Positions 18,421-26,541 of a stretch of 64,000 nt of DNA are shown piece after piece. Numbering within the stretch: position 1 is the stretch's first letter; each line of letters opens with the position of its first letter. The stretch covers positions 124,001 through 188,000 of the forward strand of contig CAVPVD010000009.1 of assembly GCA_963709155.1 (NCBI GenBank), given 5' to 3'. Position numbers and translations under genes: made by a program. The stretch comes from Bog-159 sp963709155. GTDB taxonomy: Bacteria; Acidobacteriota; Terriglobia; Bryobacterales; Bryobacteraceae. The notes under the pieces were generated by a model that worked only from the letters and a program-made list of their open reading frames with translations, was not told the origin of the DNA and did not search any database.

Positions 18421-18754
18421 ACGGTTACAACTCAGGCTCAAATCTGGTCCTCGCAGCTGGGCCATTTTCGGTCACGGTACCTGAATATGAGGGGATGACT
18501 CAGGCACCACGTCGGCATGGCAGCCGATGAAGCTCCGGTAAGCCGGTTTCGCTGATGAAAGGCCGCTGGTAATCCACGGCGTTCGCGATTCCCGCCGCCC
18601 CCTATCATTGGGGCGACCAGCAGACCACCGTCTTCATGTCCGGACCGCCGACCGGCAGTTGCGGCTCCCTTTATTTCCAGGTCCTCCGCGACCCGCAAGA
18701 ACAATCGCCCGAACAACTCGCCAAAACATTGCAGGATGACCCCGCTGCCAGGAC
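18421..18754. other. Stretch without an assignable gene
   Basis: A plus-strand frame from about 18565 reads YHWGDQQTTVFMSGPPTGSC with protein-like composition, but it has no start codon after the preceding TAA and no recognisable homology. It may be debris of a lost gene. I see nothing else. Confidence 0.3.
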
Positions 18755-18979
18755 TCTATATGGCATGCGTGCGAGCTTGTGGCGCAGATGTTGGAAGTAG
18801 CCCGGACTGACCTTCAAGTCGAGCACCTCCTCGATCACTGGCAGGAAGTAAGCCAGCGAACGAACGGTGCCCAACGGCGGCGTATGGGCGGGCCGGATCA
18901 GGCGACGTACCGCCGCCAGGACCAACGCGTTTTCGATGACGCTAAGAGCCACGCCACGTTGATAGAGTTGCGCGGCCAC
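18755..18979 (-). pseudogene. Fragment of a conserved protein, possibly replication or HTH type
   Basis: The frame AAQLYQRGVALSVIENALV, RPAHTPPLGTVRSLAYFLPV, DPGYFQHL-like SPGYFQHLRHKL has the regular helical pattern of a conserved C-terminal domain found in acidobacterial helix-turn-helix or replication-type proteins. It starts and ends abruptly with no proper start codon, so it is only a piece of about 75 residues. The family is recalled from similar wording and is not certain. Confidence 0.35.
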
Positions 18980-19009
18980 TATCCGGTCCGGTTGGATTCA
19001 AATGAGACA

Positions 19010-19207
19010 CTACCGCCTCGAAACCCAGCGCTTGCACAGGACCGCGTAGATCACATAAGCCAGCGTGAGCGGGCTGAAGACCACGCCCAGGCCGAACCAT
19101 TTCCAGAATCCCTGATTGCAATACCGGGCAACAACCCCGCACACCAGGCCGCAGGCCAACCAGGTCACGGGCCAAACCGGATTCGAGACCAATGTTCCTC
19201 TGGGCAT
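19010..19207 (-). CDS. Small membrane protein, 65 residues
   Basis: Starts MPRGTLVSNPVWPVTWLACG and carries two hydrophobic segments (WLACGLVCGVVARY and FGLGVVFSPLTLAYVIYAVL) ending KRWVSRR. The pattern KWFGLGVVFSPL resembles many short bacterial membrane proteins of unknown role. A TTG at 19235-19237 could extend it by ten residues. It lies about 115 nt downstream, on the same strand, of the structured RNA candidate at 19324-19400, which could be its leader. Confidence 0.45.
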   Translation of the reverse strand: MPRGTLVSNPVWPVTWLACGLVCGVVARYCNQGFWKWFGLGVVFSPLTLAYVIYAVLCKRWVSRR

Positions 19208-19323
19208 GCCGGTTCTTCGAATGCTATCACGTCTCAAACACAGAACCGGCTGGCATGGAAACGACTGGGCCTGGATTGATTGCCGATCTCGAACAAATGC
19301 GCTATCACGAAACTGAGACTGAT

Positions 19324-19400
19324 GCCGCCTCCGCGGCGCCTGCGAGAGCTGGGTCGGCGCTCCGGTCGCATCCCTGCCTTGCCGTATCCTCCGCCCAGGG
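19324..19400 (-). ncRNA. Structured RNA candidate, stand-alone copy
   Basis: Read on the minus strand from 19398. P1 is CUGGG (19398-19394) pairing CCCAG (19353-19349). The conserved GGAGGAUA is followed by P2 CGG (19384-19382) pairing CCG (19365-19363), then CAA and a GCA-GGGA-UGC hairpin, then GAGCGCCGA. A further hairpin GCCGC-GGAG-GCGGC lies at 19337-19324. The core matches the IS3-element copies in 36 of 39 bases, while P1 is unrelated in sequence yet complementary in both, and one P2 pair flips from G-C to C-G. Flanks show no IS similarity. The family is unidentified. It could be a leader of the small membrane gene downstream. Confidence 0.6.
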
Positions 19401-19515
19401 TAAGGTTGACGGTTGTTCGTAAACGAGACAAACGGAGAGCGGGAGCCGCCCGCCCTGGTAGTTCGTTATAATGCCAGCCATAATGGATTCGAAAGGATGC
19501 TCCTGAGGGAACCGT

Positions 19516-21747
19516 ATGAAAAGCATATTACAGGCCGGCTATCGCTCTTCCTGGCTGTGGCTCGTATGCGCAATCGCCGCCCGCGCATGCGCGCCATTGG
19601 CGGCACAGGCCGCCACTGAAACCGTATTGCACAACTTCCCCAGCCCGCCGAAGGGGGCCACTCCTTACGCCGGGGTAATCCGCGACTCGGTCGGCAACCT
19701 CTACGGGACATCTTACAACGGCGGCGCGGCGGGCTTGGGCGCGGTGTACAAGGTGAACACTAGCGGCCAGTTGATTGTGTTGCATAACTTCACGGGCGGA
19801 ACCGACGGTCAAAATCCTCACGCCGGGGTGGTCCGCGACTCTGCCGGCAACCTCTATGGAACAACTTACCTAGGCGGCGCGTACAACGCGGGCGTGGTGT
19901 TCCGATTGGCTGCAACCGGTCAGGAGACATTGCTGTATACCTTCACCGGTGGCAACGACGGGGGCTACCCCTTAGGTGGTGTGGCGCTGGACTCGGCCGG
20001 CAACCTCTACGGGACCACCGAGCTAGGGGGCATGTCGAACGGGGGGGTGGTGTTCAAACTGGATACCGCCGGACAGGAGACGGTGCTGCACTCCTTCGGT
20101 AGCGGGTTCGATGGCATCGAGCCCACCGCCGGTGTGACTCTCGACTCGGCCGGTAATGTCTACGGGACTACGTACTATGGCGGCAGCCAATATGACGGCG
20201 TGGTCTTCAAGGTGGATGCGGGCGGTCAAGAAAGTGTGCTCTACAATTTCCCGGGCGGAGCCAATGGTGCATACCCGTGGGCGGGTGTCATCCGCGACTC
20301 GGCCGGCAACCTCTATGGCACTACCAGCCAGGCTGGCGCCGCGGGCTGGGGCATCGTTTTTAAGCTGGACACGACCGGCCACCAGACCGTGCTGCACGCC
20401 TTCCGGTCCGGCGCGGATGGCGCCAGCCCGACCGCAGGCGTGATCCGCGACGCGTCCGGCAACCTCTACGGAACAACTTATGGCGGCGGCAGCGAACTTC
20501 GGGGAGTTGTGTTCAAGCTTAGCGCAGCGGGACAGATCACCATCCTATGCACCTTCACAGGCCCTAACGGGTCCAATCCCAACTTTGCGGGTGTCATTCG
20601 CGACTCGGCCGGCAACACTTACGGAACAACCGCCAACGGCGGTCCGGCGAACATAGGTGTGGTGTTCAAACTGGATACGGCCAATCACGAGACGCTGCTC
20701 ACGACTTTTCCGGGGACGGTCGATGGCAGTAATCCCTCCTCCGGTGTGGTGTCCGACTCGGCAGGCAACCTCTACGGAAGTGCACCGTTAGGTGGCGCCA
20801 GCGGATGGGGCACAGTATACAAGCTCACCCCGGCCGGCGTCGAAACCACTTTGTATACCTTCTCCGGCGGGACAGACGGGGCCGAACCTCTGGGAGGCGT
20901 GGTGCGCGATTCGGCTGGCAACCTCTACGGAACCACCTACGGTGGCGGCGCGCACGGCTATGGCGCCGTGTACAAATTGGACACGGCCGGCATTCAGACA
21001 GTGCTGTACAGCTTCACTGACGGACCGGATGGGGGCTACCCCTATGCAGGCGTGATCCTGGACTCCGTTGACAACCTCTACGGGACTACCGTATATGGCG
21101 GCGCAACCAACCAGGGAGTGGTATTCAAGGTGGACACGGCAGGCACTGAGACGACTTTGTACAGCTTCAAGGGCGGACTCGACGGGAGCAACTGCTACTC
21201 TGGCTTGCTCCGCGATTCGGCCGGCAACCTCTATGGGACAACTGAGAACGGGGGTACCGCGGGGGTGGGAGTTGTGTTCAAGGTGAGTACAGGCGGCAAC
21301 GAGAGCGTGATGTACGCCTTCACAGGCGGGACCGATGGGGCTTACCCCTATTCGGGACTGCTCCGCGACTCGGCCGGCAACCTCTACGGGACTACCTACG
21401 GAGGCGGCACAGGCGGCTCCGGCACGGTGTACAAGGTGAATTCGATGGGCGTGGAAACCGTGCTGCACAACTTCACGTCCACGGATGGCGCAAAACCCTA
21501 CGCAGGCGTAATCCGCGATTCGGCAGGTAATTTCTATGGAACGGCCAGCCAGGGCGGCACCGATAACATGGGCGTGGCGTACAAACTGGACAGCGCCGGC
21601 AATTACACCACGCTCTATAACTTCACAGGCGCCGGCGGCAGTAACCCGCAAGCAGGACTGCTCCGCGACTCGGCCGGTAAACTCTACGGGACCACGCAAT
21701 CCGGCGGGACAGGAGCCGCCGGCGTGGTGTTCAAGCTGGCTCCCTAG
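19516..21747 (+). CDS. Secreted TIGR03803 repeat protein (14 repeats)
   Basis: Starts MKSILQAGYRSSWLWLVCAI with a signal peptide ending near AAQAATE. The remaining 700 residues are about 14 tandem repeats of about 50 residues of the form TVLYSFTGGTDGxxPxAGVIRDSAGNLYGTTYxGGxxxxGVVFKLDTxG, the Gloeo/Verruco-type extracellular repeat. No catalytic domain or sorting signal is seen, so it is probably a secreted beta-propeller or solenoid. The repeats are also similar at DNA level (CGCGACTCGGCCGGCAACCT recurs), so copy-number change by recombination is likely. Confidence 0.85.
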   Translation: MKSILQAGYRSSWLWLVCAIAARACAPLAAQAATETVLHNFPSPPKGATPYAGVIRDSVGNLYGTSYNGGAAGLGAVYKVNTSGQLIVLHNFTGGTDGQNPHAGVVRDSAGNLYGTTYLGGAYNAGVVFRLAATGQETLLYTFTGGNDGGYPLGGVALDSAGNLYGTTELGGMSNGGVVFKLDTAGQETVLHSFGSGFDGIEPTAGVTLDSAGNVYGTTYYGGSQYDGVVFKVDAGGQESVLYNFPGGANGAYPWAGVIRDSAGNLYGTTSQAGAAGWGIVFKLDTTGHQTVLHAFRSGADGASPTAGVIRDASGNLYGTTYGGGSELRGVVFKLSAAGQITILCTFTGPNGSNPNFAGVIRDSAGNTYGTTANGGPANIGVVFKLDTANHETLLTTFPGTVDGSNPSSGVVSDSAGNLYGSAPLGGASGWGTVYKLTPAGVETTLYTFSGGTDGAEPLGGVVRDSAGNLYGTTYGGGAHGYGAVYKLDTAGIQTVLYSFTDGPDGGYPYAGVILDSVDNLYGTTVYGGATNQGVVFKVDTAGTETTLYSFKGGLDGSNCYSGLLRDSAGNLYGTTENGGTAGVGVVFKVSTGGNESVMYAFTGGTDGAYPYSGLLRDSAGNLYGTTYGGGTGGSGTVYKVNSMGVETVLHNFTSTDGAKPYAGVIRDSAGNFYGTASQGGTDNMGVAYKLDSAGNYTTLYNFTGAGGSNPQAGLLRDSAGKLYGTTQSGGTGAAGVVFKLAP

Positions 21748-22052
21748 GAGCCACGTAAAAGCAGCCCCCATGATGAAACATCGGTTCCATACTATCGAAA
21801 ACAGTCTGGAGGTGCACGGTGAACGACGAGAGCAGAAAGCTGTCAAGCATACCAGAGTCTGACGGCCTAATGGTTGGAGACGGTACTGCCTCTGTGCGCC
21901 TACCAAGAAACCAGACAGCAAATCGCTCAGAACATTGCGGCATTAATTGCGTTTCCTATGGGCCGGCGTATCGCCAGTGCTAAGATCAGCAAATGCAGCC
22001 AGGCGGCTTGCTTAACGTAGTCGCAGTTCACCGTTCTGAGGGGGGAACTAAT
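21748..22052. other. Intergenic stretch, nothing assignable
   Basis: I find no gene, palindrome with a T-run or repeat that I can support between the TIGR03803 protein and the small basic protein gene. A purine-rich GAGGGGGGAACTAAT just before 22053 is the likely ribosome binding site of the latter. Confidence 0.4.
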
Positions 22053-22434
22053 ATGGCAAGACAGGCAAAGCCAAAAGACAACACCATGCTTGAGATGGCC
22101 ATCGTCGGCTATCAGAGCGAGATCGACAAGATCAATGCGAAGATCGCCGTTATCCGGGAGCAACTTGTCGCCCCCGCTGCTGTGGCTGGAGTGGCCTTTG
22201 GACGGCCGGCGCCGCGCAACTCCGGCCAAACGCCGCAGGCTTAGCAAGGCCGGGCCGCCCACCTCGCCCGCTGTGTACAAGAAGCAGCAGGCCATACAGG
22301 CCAAAGCAGCTGCTCCTGCCCAACCGGCGAAACCGAAGAAGCGGAAGATATCGGCGGCGGGGTTGAATGCGATCAGGGAAGCCACGAAGAAGCGGTGGGC
22401 AGCTTTCGACAAGGCCAAGGAAACTGCCGCCTGA
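22053..22434 (+). pseudogene. Small lysine-rich DNA-binding-like protein, frameshifted
   Basis: The first frame reads MARQAKPKDNTMLEMAIVGY and SEIDKINAKIAVIREQL, a short coiled coil. Sense then moves to another frame carrying KKQQAIQAKAAAPAQ and ISAAGLNAIREATKKRWAAF, the lysine/alanine tail with a SAAxxxxIxxxxKKRWA box. That box is common in small acidobacterial proteins and is shared with the intact gene at 39057-39401. The frames join between about 22190 and 22235. The role is unknown; the composition suggests nucleic-acid binding. Confidence 0.55.
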
Positions 22435-22656
22435 GGTGATGCCTAGACTTGACCCTGCCCGATCTTCATAGCGATGGTGCCCAAGCACGGATGCCGAGGT
22501 GACGGCCATTGCACCCAATGCGCCTCCTCGCTGGTGAACAGTTCGTAACGGTGGCTCGGAGAAATTACACGATTGCCAAGTCGCAGCTTCGTCGAATGGT
22601 GGCGGGGCAAAAGAAATGGCCTTTGCCTGAATCGCTCGGGTCCGCTTTGCTCGGCG

Positions 22657-22741
22657 TCATTCACCCCCTCCTCGGCTGCCGACGACACCCCCGGCAACGC
22701 CAGGATACGCTCCTGGATCGCTGGCGCCAGATACCGCAGAT
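22657..22741 (-). pseudogene. 85-bp fragment of the HTH gene that accompanies a serine recombinase
   Basis: On the minus strand this encodes LRYLAPAIQERILALPGVSS and AAEEGVN, nearly the same at DNA level as 53988-54070 (LRYLSPAIQERILKLPAVSS). It sits in frame directly after the truncated TlpA-like gene, so that gene was cut by DNA from such an element. Nothing else of the recombinase remains here. Confidence 0.65.
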
Positions 22742-22886
22742 TTGCCGCATTGAATGCCATCTCGCCTTGCGGCGGGCTTTGCGTCGTCAGGCGCGCGAGC
22801 GGCGGCTGACCTGCGGGAGCCTGGCTGCCGCCGGCGATCACTGCGAGCGCGGCGGCGGGTGCCCAGATGTACTTGCGGCGGCTCAT
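22742..22886 (-). pseudogene. Truncated exported thioredoxin/TlpA-like gene (third gene of the MerT-like operon)
   Basis: Starts MSRRKYIWAPAAALAVIAGG, a membrane anchor or signal, then QPPLARLTTQSPP and EMAFNAA. In related operons the sequence after FNAA continues into a CxxC thioredoxin-like domain, but here it is replaced by the recombinase-HTH fragment. The start lies 5 nt after the stop of the MerT-like gene, so it was co-translated. The function is inferred from context and the N-terminus only. Confidence 0.4.
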
Positions 22887-22891
22887 GGCGT

Positions 22892-23275
22892 TCACCGGGC
22901 CAGCAGATTGGCGGCAATATTCGCCATGACCTGCGGAAAGAACATCGCAAGGATTACGAAAACAGTCGAACTCCACAAGAGGAGCGTGCTGAATGCGCCT
23001 GGTTTCCGGCGGCATTGCTTCGTGCGCCATGCCTGGTAAAACCCGTAGGCAATGAACAGGACGGCGGCTGCAGGCAGGTAAGGGCGGGCCGCCGCAAGAA
23101 AGGCGGAACTGCCGGCGGCGCCCGCCGCAAAAAGAAATGGAAGCACCGGCAGGCAGCAGCTCGACGCGGCAAGCACGCTGCCGATGGCCGCCAGACTCGC
23201 AAGTCCCGTGCGTTGAACGGCGTGGCGAGGCGGCGCCGTGGAGGTATTTTCGGTTGATTGCCCGGTCGTGTTCAT
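22892..23275 (-). CDS. MerT-like membrane transporter
   Basis: A 127-residue protein with three or four membrane segments. The first holds the vicinal cysteine pair SSCCLPVLPFLFAAG, as in MerT mercuric transporters, and a loop cysteine lies in WRTKQCRRKPG. MerT proteins move Hg(II) from a periplasmic partner into the cytoplasm. The start ATG overlaps the stop of the upstream small gene (ATGA), and the next gene starts 5 nt after its stop, so this is a three-gene operon. No merA or merR is visible, so metal specificity is open. The gene is intact, but both neighbours are damaged. Confidence 0.65.
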   Translation of the reverse strand: MNTTGQSTENTSTAPPRHAVQRTGLASLAAIGSVLAASSCCLPVLPFLFAAGAAGSSAFLAAARPYLPAAAVLFIAYGFYQAWRTKQCRRKPGAFSTLLLWSSTVFVILAMFFPQVMANIAANLLAR

Positions 23276-23500
23276 GATCCGCACGCCTCCCGGAGCGCCG
23301 CGCGAATCATCTCCTCGGACGGAAGCCCACCGGGGTAGCGTCGGCAAGCGGCGTCGCCATCCCGTCCGGTGTCCATGACCTGGCATTCCGCAAGAAACGC
23401 CGAAAAACCGTTCGAAGGCCGCGAGAGCACACGCGACCGATGCGATCCCGCACAGGCATAGTGCCGCTGTGACCGAACGCTTCAGGATGACGCCGCCCAT
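23272..23500 (-). pseudogene. Small exported protein of the MerT-like operon, frameshifted
   Basis: The first frame gives MGGVILKRSVTAALCLCGIA, a signal peptide, then ALAAFERF. A second frame gives FSAFLAECQVMDTG, DAACRRYPGGLPSEEMI and RAALREACGS before TGA. Removing one base from the A5 run at 23403-23407 joins them exactly (FERFSAFLAEC). The product would be a periplasmic cysteine-containing protein of about 75 residues, a possible metal-binding partner of the transporter. A break in a homopolymer raises the chance of sequencing error. Confidence 0.55.
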
Positions 23501-23551
23501 GGCGGCCCCCGGTATCAATTAGGGGTGTGCGTCGCCTCGATAGCGAATCGA

Positions 23552-23604
23552 AGTTCCAGAGTGGAGGCGAAGTAGAGGCGGCGTTCCTCCGCGTGATCAT
23601 GGGG
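23552..23604 (-). pseudogene. 53-bp fragment of an ADOP permease gene
   Basis: AGTTCCAGAGTGGAGGCGAA and the following bases match 31179-31232, inside the intact ADOP permease gene, with two differences. There the segment encodes the region around MITPEERRLYFASTLEL. No other part of such a gene is nearby, so it is a stray fragment. Confidence 0.6.
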
Positions 23605-23724
23605 TAATGGCGGGCGGAATGTGGGCCACGGCGTTCGTCGCGGGCATGCACGTGCGGCACCTCAGTAGGCGCATCCGGAACGCACGTCGCGCACGATCGG
23701 TACGCTCCGGCGAACCGGTCCCGT

Positions 23725-24228
23725 TTACTTTCTCACCAGAATTGCGGAGATGGAAGCAAAGGTCTGGGTAGTCACGGTTGAAGTTCCGTTGCTGGCCCAC
23801 TCGGCCATTACCGTTTGCGTGTCGCCATTCAGCGGCACCAGCAGGGTCATGCTGAACGGCTTGATGCCCGACGTGGTCACATTCACGTTGTCACAGCCTA
23901 TCCCGCCACTGGCGACGGTGGTTCCGTCAATACCTGTCCCCACTATTTGAAACGTTGCGGCCATCGGAATGGTCTTGCCGGTGTTGTCGCTCAAGAACAG
24001 ATTAGGCAGGCTGAGGGTTACCAGCGCGGCGTTGAAACGTGAGCTAGCCGCCGGAATGGTGAAGGACAGGCCACTAATGGGAATGGGGCCGATAAACGTG
24101 CTGTAGGACTGGGTTGTTGTGGTTTCGGCATAAAAGCCATTGGCCGCGGGGCATACCAGGGCCGTGGCTAACAAAGCCGCTATCAGCATCGCGATGCGGC
24201 CTGGGGCGTGTGGGTTGAATTTCATCAT
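23725..24228 (-). CDS. Secreted protein of unknown function, 167 residues
   Basis: Starts MMKFNPHAPGRIAMLIAALL after AAAGGAACTCAACA, a fair ribosome binding site. The signal peptide ends near CPAANGFYA. The mature part is rich in T, S and hydrophobic beta residues (SFTIPAASSRFNAALVTLSL, GIDGTTVASGGIGCDNVNV) and probably forms a beta-sandwich. The longer frame to 24300 merely reads through a copied HAF signal-peptide start. No family recognised. Its upstream region is the duplicated block 24246-24396. Confidence 0.6.
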   Translation of the reverse strand: MMKFNPHAPGRIAMLIAALLATALVCPAANGFYAETTTTQSYSTFIGPIPISGLSFTIPAASSRFNAALVTLSLPNLFLSDNTGKTIPMAATFQIVGTGIDGTTVASGGIGCDNVNVTTSGIKPFSMTLLVPLNGDTQTVMAEWASNGTSTVTTQTFASISAILVRK

Positions 24229-24245
24229 TGTTGAGTTCCTTTCGG

Positions 24246-24396
24246 TAGCAGATAGCGCTAGCAGAGTGCCATAAGCGCGATTCAGTTTTCGTGTTTGCAT
24301 TTAGATCCTCTTTCCTTTGCTAAGATTTGTCTCGCTGGCCGGGGCGTGTTAACTTTCCGGCCTACGTTGGATAGTGAAGAAAAACCATCCGACTGT
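24246..24396 (-). repeat. Duplicated promoter/5' region, copy 2
   Basis: Nearly identical to 18266-18420, including the codons for MQTRKLNRAY of the HAF protein. Here those codons are followed at once by the ribosome binding site of the secreted protein gene at 23725-24228, so a promoter and signal-start region now stands in front of a different gene. From 24397 to 24748 I see no gene, only the PadR promoter region. Confidence 0.8.
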
Positions 24397-24748
24397 TACA
24401 CGCTTCAGGATCAATACTGCCGGAAGCTAATCGCCCAGGTGACGGATTAAGCGCACGTTCTGGAGACGGGCAAGGAATCATGCCAATTCCGCCGGAAATG
24501 GCGGAGCCAAAGCATGGTAGATGCACGCAGGTGCAATCAGATTAAGTTTTGCAAGGCCCCGGGAGCCATCATGTAACTGTTGTCGTTTCAGGCAGGTAGC
24601 GTATTGATGGCGTGTTTCGATGGCTCTTCGGGTCGGTATCTGCTCCGAGCTTCCGGAGCAGTGTTCGCGCGCCCGCCTGTCGGTTTACTCTTGCTACCGA
24701 GGGAACGATGTTGTATACTTGTTATCGGTAACCGAGGATATAACCCGC

Positions 24749-25084
24749 GTGAGCAAACCATCCGATCTGGTTCAGGGAACCTTGGATCTGCTGCTTCTCA
24801 AGATTCTGGCTTTGGAGCCGATGCACGGTTGGGCTGTCAGTCAACGCCTGAAACAAATCTCAGGCGAAGTGCTGCAGGTCAGTGACGGATCGCTCTATCC
24901 CGCGCTGCACAAGCTGGAGCAGGAAGGCTGGATCACGGCTGAATGGAAAACGAGCGAGCTCGGTCGCCGCGCCAAATTCTACCATCTCACGCGATTGGGG
25001 CGGAAACATTTGGAGAGAGAGGCGGCGAGTTGGGAACGGCTGTCAAGCGCCATCAGCCTTATTGTGAAACTGCGCGAGGCATAA
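24749..25084 (+). CDS. PadR-family transcriptional regulator
   Basis: GTG start at 24749. VSKPSDLVQGTLDLLLLKIL, HGWAVSQRLKQIS, DGSLYPALHKLEQEGWI and RRAKFYHLTRLGRKHLERE give a complete PadR winged helix of 111 residues. In Acidobacteriota these small regulators sit directly before ADOP-type ABC permease genes, and here the permease ATG (25088) follows the stop by 3 nt. A GAGG lies 12 nt before the start. It probably represses its own operon. The permease downstream is broken by an IS element, but this gene is intact. Confidence 0.85.
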   Translation: MSKPSDLVQGTLDLLLLKILALEPMHGWAVSQRLKQISGEVLQVSDGSLYPALHKLEQEGWITAEWKTSELGRRAKFYHLTRLGRKHLEREAASWERLSSAISLIVKLREA

Positions 25085-25318
25085 GATATGCGACTGGAAC
25101 ACTGGTGGTACACAATTCCCCTTCGCCTGCGATCCCTGTTTCGCCGCGCCAATGTCGAGGATGAATTGAAGGAAGAGCTCCGTTTTCACCTCGAACAGCA
25201 GGTCGTGCGGGAAATAGCGGCCGGAAAAACGCCGGAGGAATGTAATGGACCCCAAAATTTGGACACGAAAAAGGCCTTTTCTTAGATGGTCGGCGGCATT
25301 GAAAATAGAGGAGAGACA

Positions 25319-25609
25319 ATGCCACGAACGCGTAAGAATCACCCGCCCAGCCTGAAGGCCAAAGTCGCTGTGGAGGCGATCAAGGCGCACAAGACAGCCG
25401 CCCAGATCGCGCAGGTCTTCGGCGTCCACCCGACGCAGGTCGGTGGATGGAAGAAGCAGGCGCTGGCCGGCCTGCCGGATATCTTCGGTAATGGCCGCGA
25501 ACAGGTGCGCCAGCAGACCGACGCCGAAAAGGACGAGCTCTACAAACAGATCGGCCAACTCAAAGTGGAGTTGGACTTTTTAAAAAAAAGAGCTGGCCTT
25601 ATCGATTGA
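25319..25609 (+). CDS. IS3-family OrfA (HTH transposase subunit), copy 1
   Basis: Starts at ATG 25319 after GAGGAGAGACA; the open frame extends to 25286 but without a ribosome binding site. The 96 residues MPRTRKNHPPSLKAKVAVEA, TAAQIAQVFGVHPTQVGGWK form the DNA-binding helix-turn-helix, followed by a coiled coil DELYKQIGQLKVELDFLKK. It ends just after an A8 run (25582-25589) where the shift into OrfB must occur. The frame relation to OrfB is +1 (or -2), unlike the usual -1 of IS3 elements. Confidence 0.9.
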   Translation: MPRTRKNHPPSLKAKVAVEAIKAHKTAAQIAQVFGVHPTQVGGWKKQALAGLPDIFGNGREQVRQQTDAEKDELYKQIGQLKVELDFLKKRAGLID

Positions 25610-26438
25610 GGACCGTCGCCTATGGATCGACCCCGAACATTCGCGCTTGACCATCGAACAGCAGTGCGAACTGCTGGGTCTGCCGCGCTCGACCTACTAC
25701 TACCAGCCGCGAGCGGAGAGCGCCGAGAACCTGCGGCTGATGCGGCGGCTCGACGAGTTGTATCTGGAATGTCCCTTTTTCGGCAGCCGCCGGATGGCGG
25801 TCACGCTGGGGGTGAACCGCAAACGCGCACAGCGACTGATGGGCATTCTGGGAATCGAAGCTCTTTATCCGAAACCGAACTTGAGCCGTCCGGCGACGGG
25901 TCACCAGATCTACCCGTACCTGCTGCGCGGCCTGTCGATCGAGCGGCCCAACCACGTCTGGAGTACCGATATTACGTATATTCCGATGCGTGGTGGGTTC
26001 CTTTACCTGGTCGCCGTCATGGATTGGTTCAGCCGTTACGTGCTCAGTTGGGAACTGTCCAACACCATGGAGACCGGCTTCTGTCTGGCGGCCATGGAAG
26101 CCGCCTTCCGCTTCGGCCAACCCGAGATCTGGAACTCCGATCAGGGTTCCCAATTCACGGCCGCGGATTTTCTGGCGCCCCTGAAAAAGCGCGGCATCCG
26201 GATCAGCATGGATGGGCGCGGTCGCGCCCTGGACAATGTGTTCATCGAGCGGCTGTGGCGCAGCTTGAAGTACGAACTCATCTATCCCGGCGACTTCGCC
26301 AGTGGGGGCGACCTGCATCCGGCGCTAGATCGCTACTTCCGTTTCTACAATTATCGGCGCCCGCACCAGGCGCTCGGCTATCGCATGCCGGCAGATCTGT
26401 ACCCGCGGGCGCCGCTCAGGAAAAGGGCGTGGCTGTGA
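25584..26438 (+). CDS. IS3-family OrfB (DDE transposase, rve domain), copy 1
   Basis: The frame is open from just after TAA 25581-25583 and reads KKELALSIEDRRLWIDPEHS then LTIEQQCELLGLPRSTYYYQ, so it is meant to be fused to OrfA by a frameshift at the A8 run. A TTG at 25647 is only a nominal start. The integrase core has the three acidic residues in WSTDITYIP, NSDQGSQFT and ALDNVFIERLWRSLKYE, and the typical YNYRRPHQALGY near the end. It is intact in three of the four copies. Confidence 0.9.
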   Translation, partial: KKELALSIEDRRLWIDPEHSRLTIEQQCELLGLPRSTYYYQPRAESAENLRLMRRLDELYLECPFFGSRRMAVTLGVNRKRAQRLMGILGIEALYPKPNLSRPATGHQIYPYLLRGLSIERPNHVWSTDITYIPMRGGFLYLVAVMDWFSRYVLSWELSNTMETGFCLAAMEAAFRFGQPEIWNSDQGSQFTAADFLAPLKKRGIRISMDGRGRALDNVFIERLWRSLKYELIYPGDFASGGDLHPALDRYFRFYNYRRPHQALGYRMPADLYPRAPLRKRAWL

Positions 26439-26439
26439 T

Positions 26440-26456
26440 GGGGGGCTTTGCCCCCC
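26440..26456 (+). terminator. G/C hairpin after OrfB
   Basis: GGGGGGC-TTT-GCCCCCC, a perfect 7-bp stem starting 2 nt after the OrfB stop. The nearest T-run (CTTTTTCT) is about 25 nt further on, so termination is possible but not textbook. It separates the transposase genes from the outward promoter. Confidence 0.45.
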
Positions 26457-26506
26457 AAGCCCCCCAGGATTTATCGCTTTTTCTGCCAGAATGGATAATT
26501 TTTCCT

Positions 26507-26535
26507 TTGCCCGTTTTGCGAACCTGTCTTATAAT
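26507..26535 (+). promoter_or_regulatory. Outward promoter in the IS right end
   Basis: TTGCCC (26507-26512), 17-bp spacer, perfect TATAAT (26530-26535). Predicted transcription starts at about 26542, exactly at the closing helix of the RNA candidate, and would read out of the IS into the flanking gene. The same sequence occurs in copy 2 (35616-35644, minus) and copy 4 (42495-42523, plus); it is missing from truncated copy 3. Confidence 0.6.
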
Positions 26536-26541
26536 TGGAGA

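Noticed and set aside
19324..19400. The 19.4-kb RNA core as a decayed right end of the IS3 element
   Set aside because: Flanking sequence on both sides does not match the IS, and the closing helix has changed on both strands in a compensated way.
19349..19400. Known riboswitch match (TPP, c-di-GMP-I, glycine) for the RNA core
   Set aside because: Short similarities such as GGAUA and GGCAA occur, but the diagnostic elements (CUGAGA for TPP, GGGACGCAAAGCC for c-di-GMP-I, the GAAGG-type core for glycine) are absent. A covariance search would decide.
19516..21747. The regular DNA repeats as a CRISPR array
   Set aside because: Repeats of about 150 bp are in frame and encode a known extracellular repeat; there are no unique spacers. 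No CRISPR array was seen anywhere in the window.
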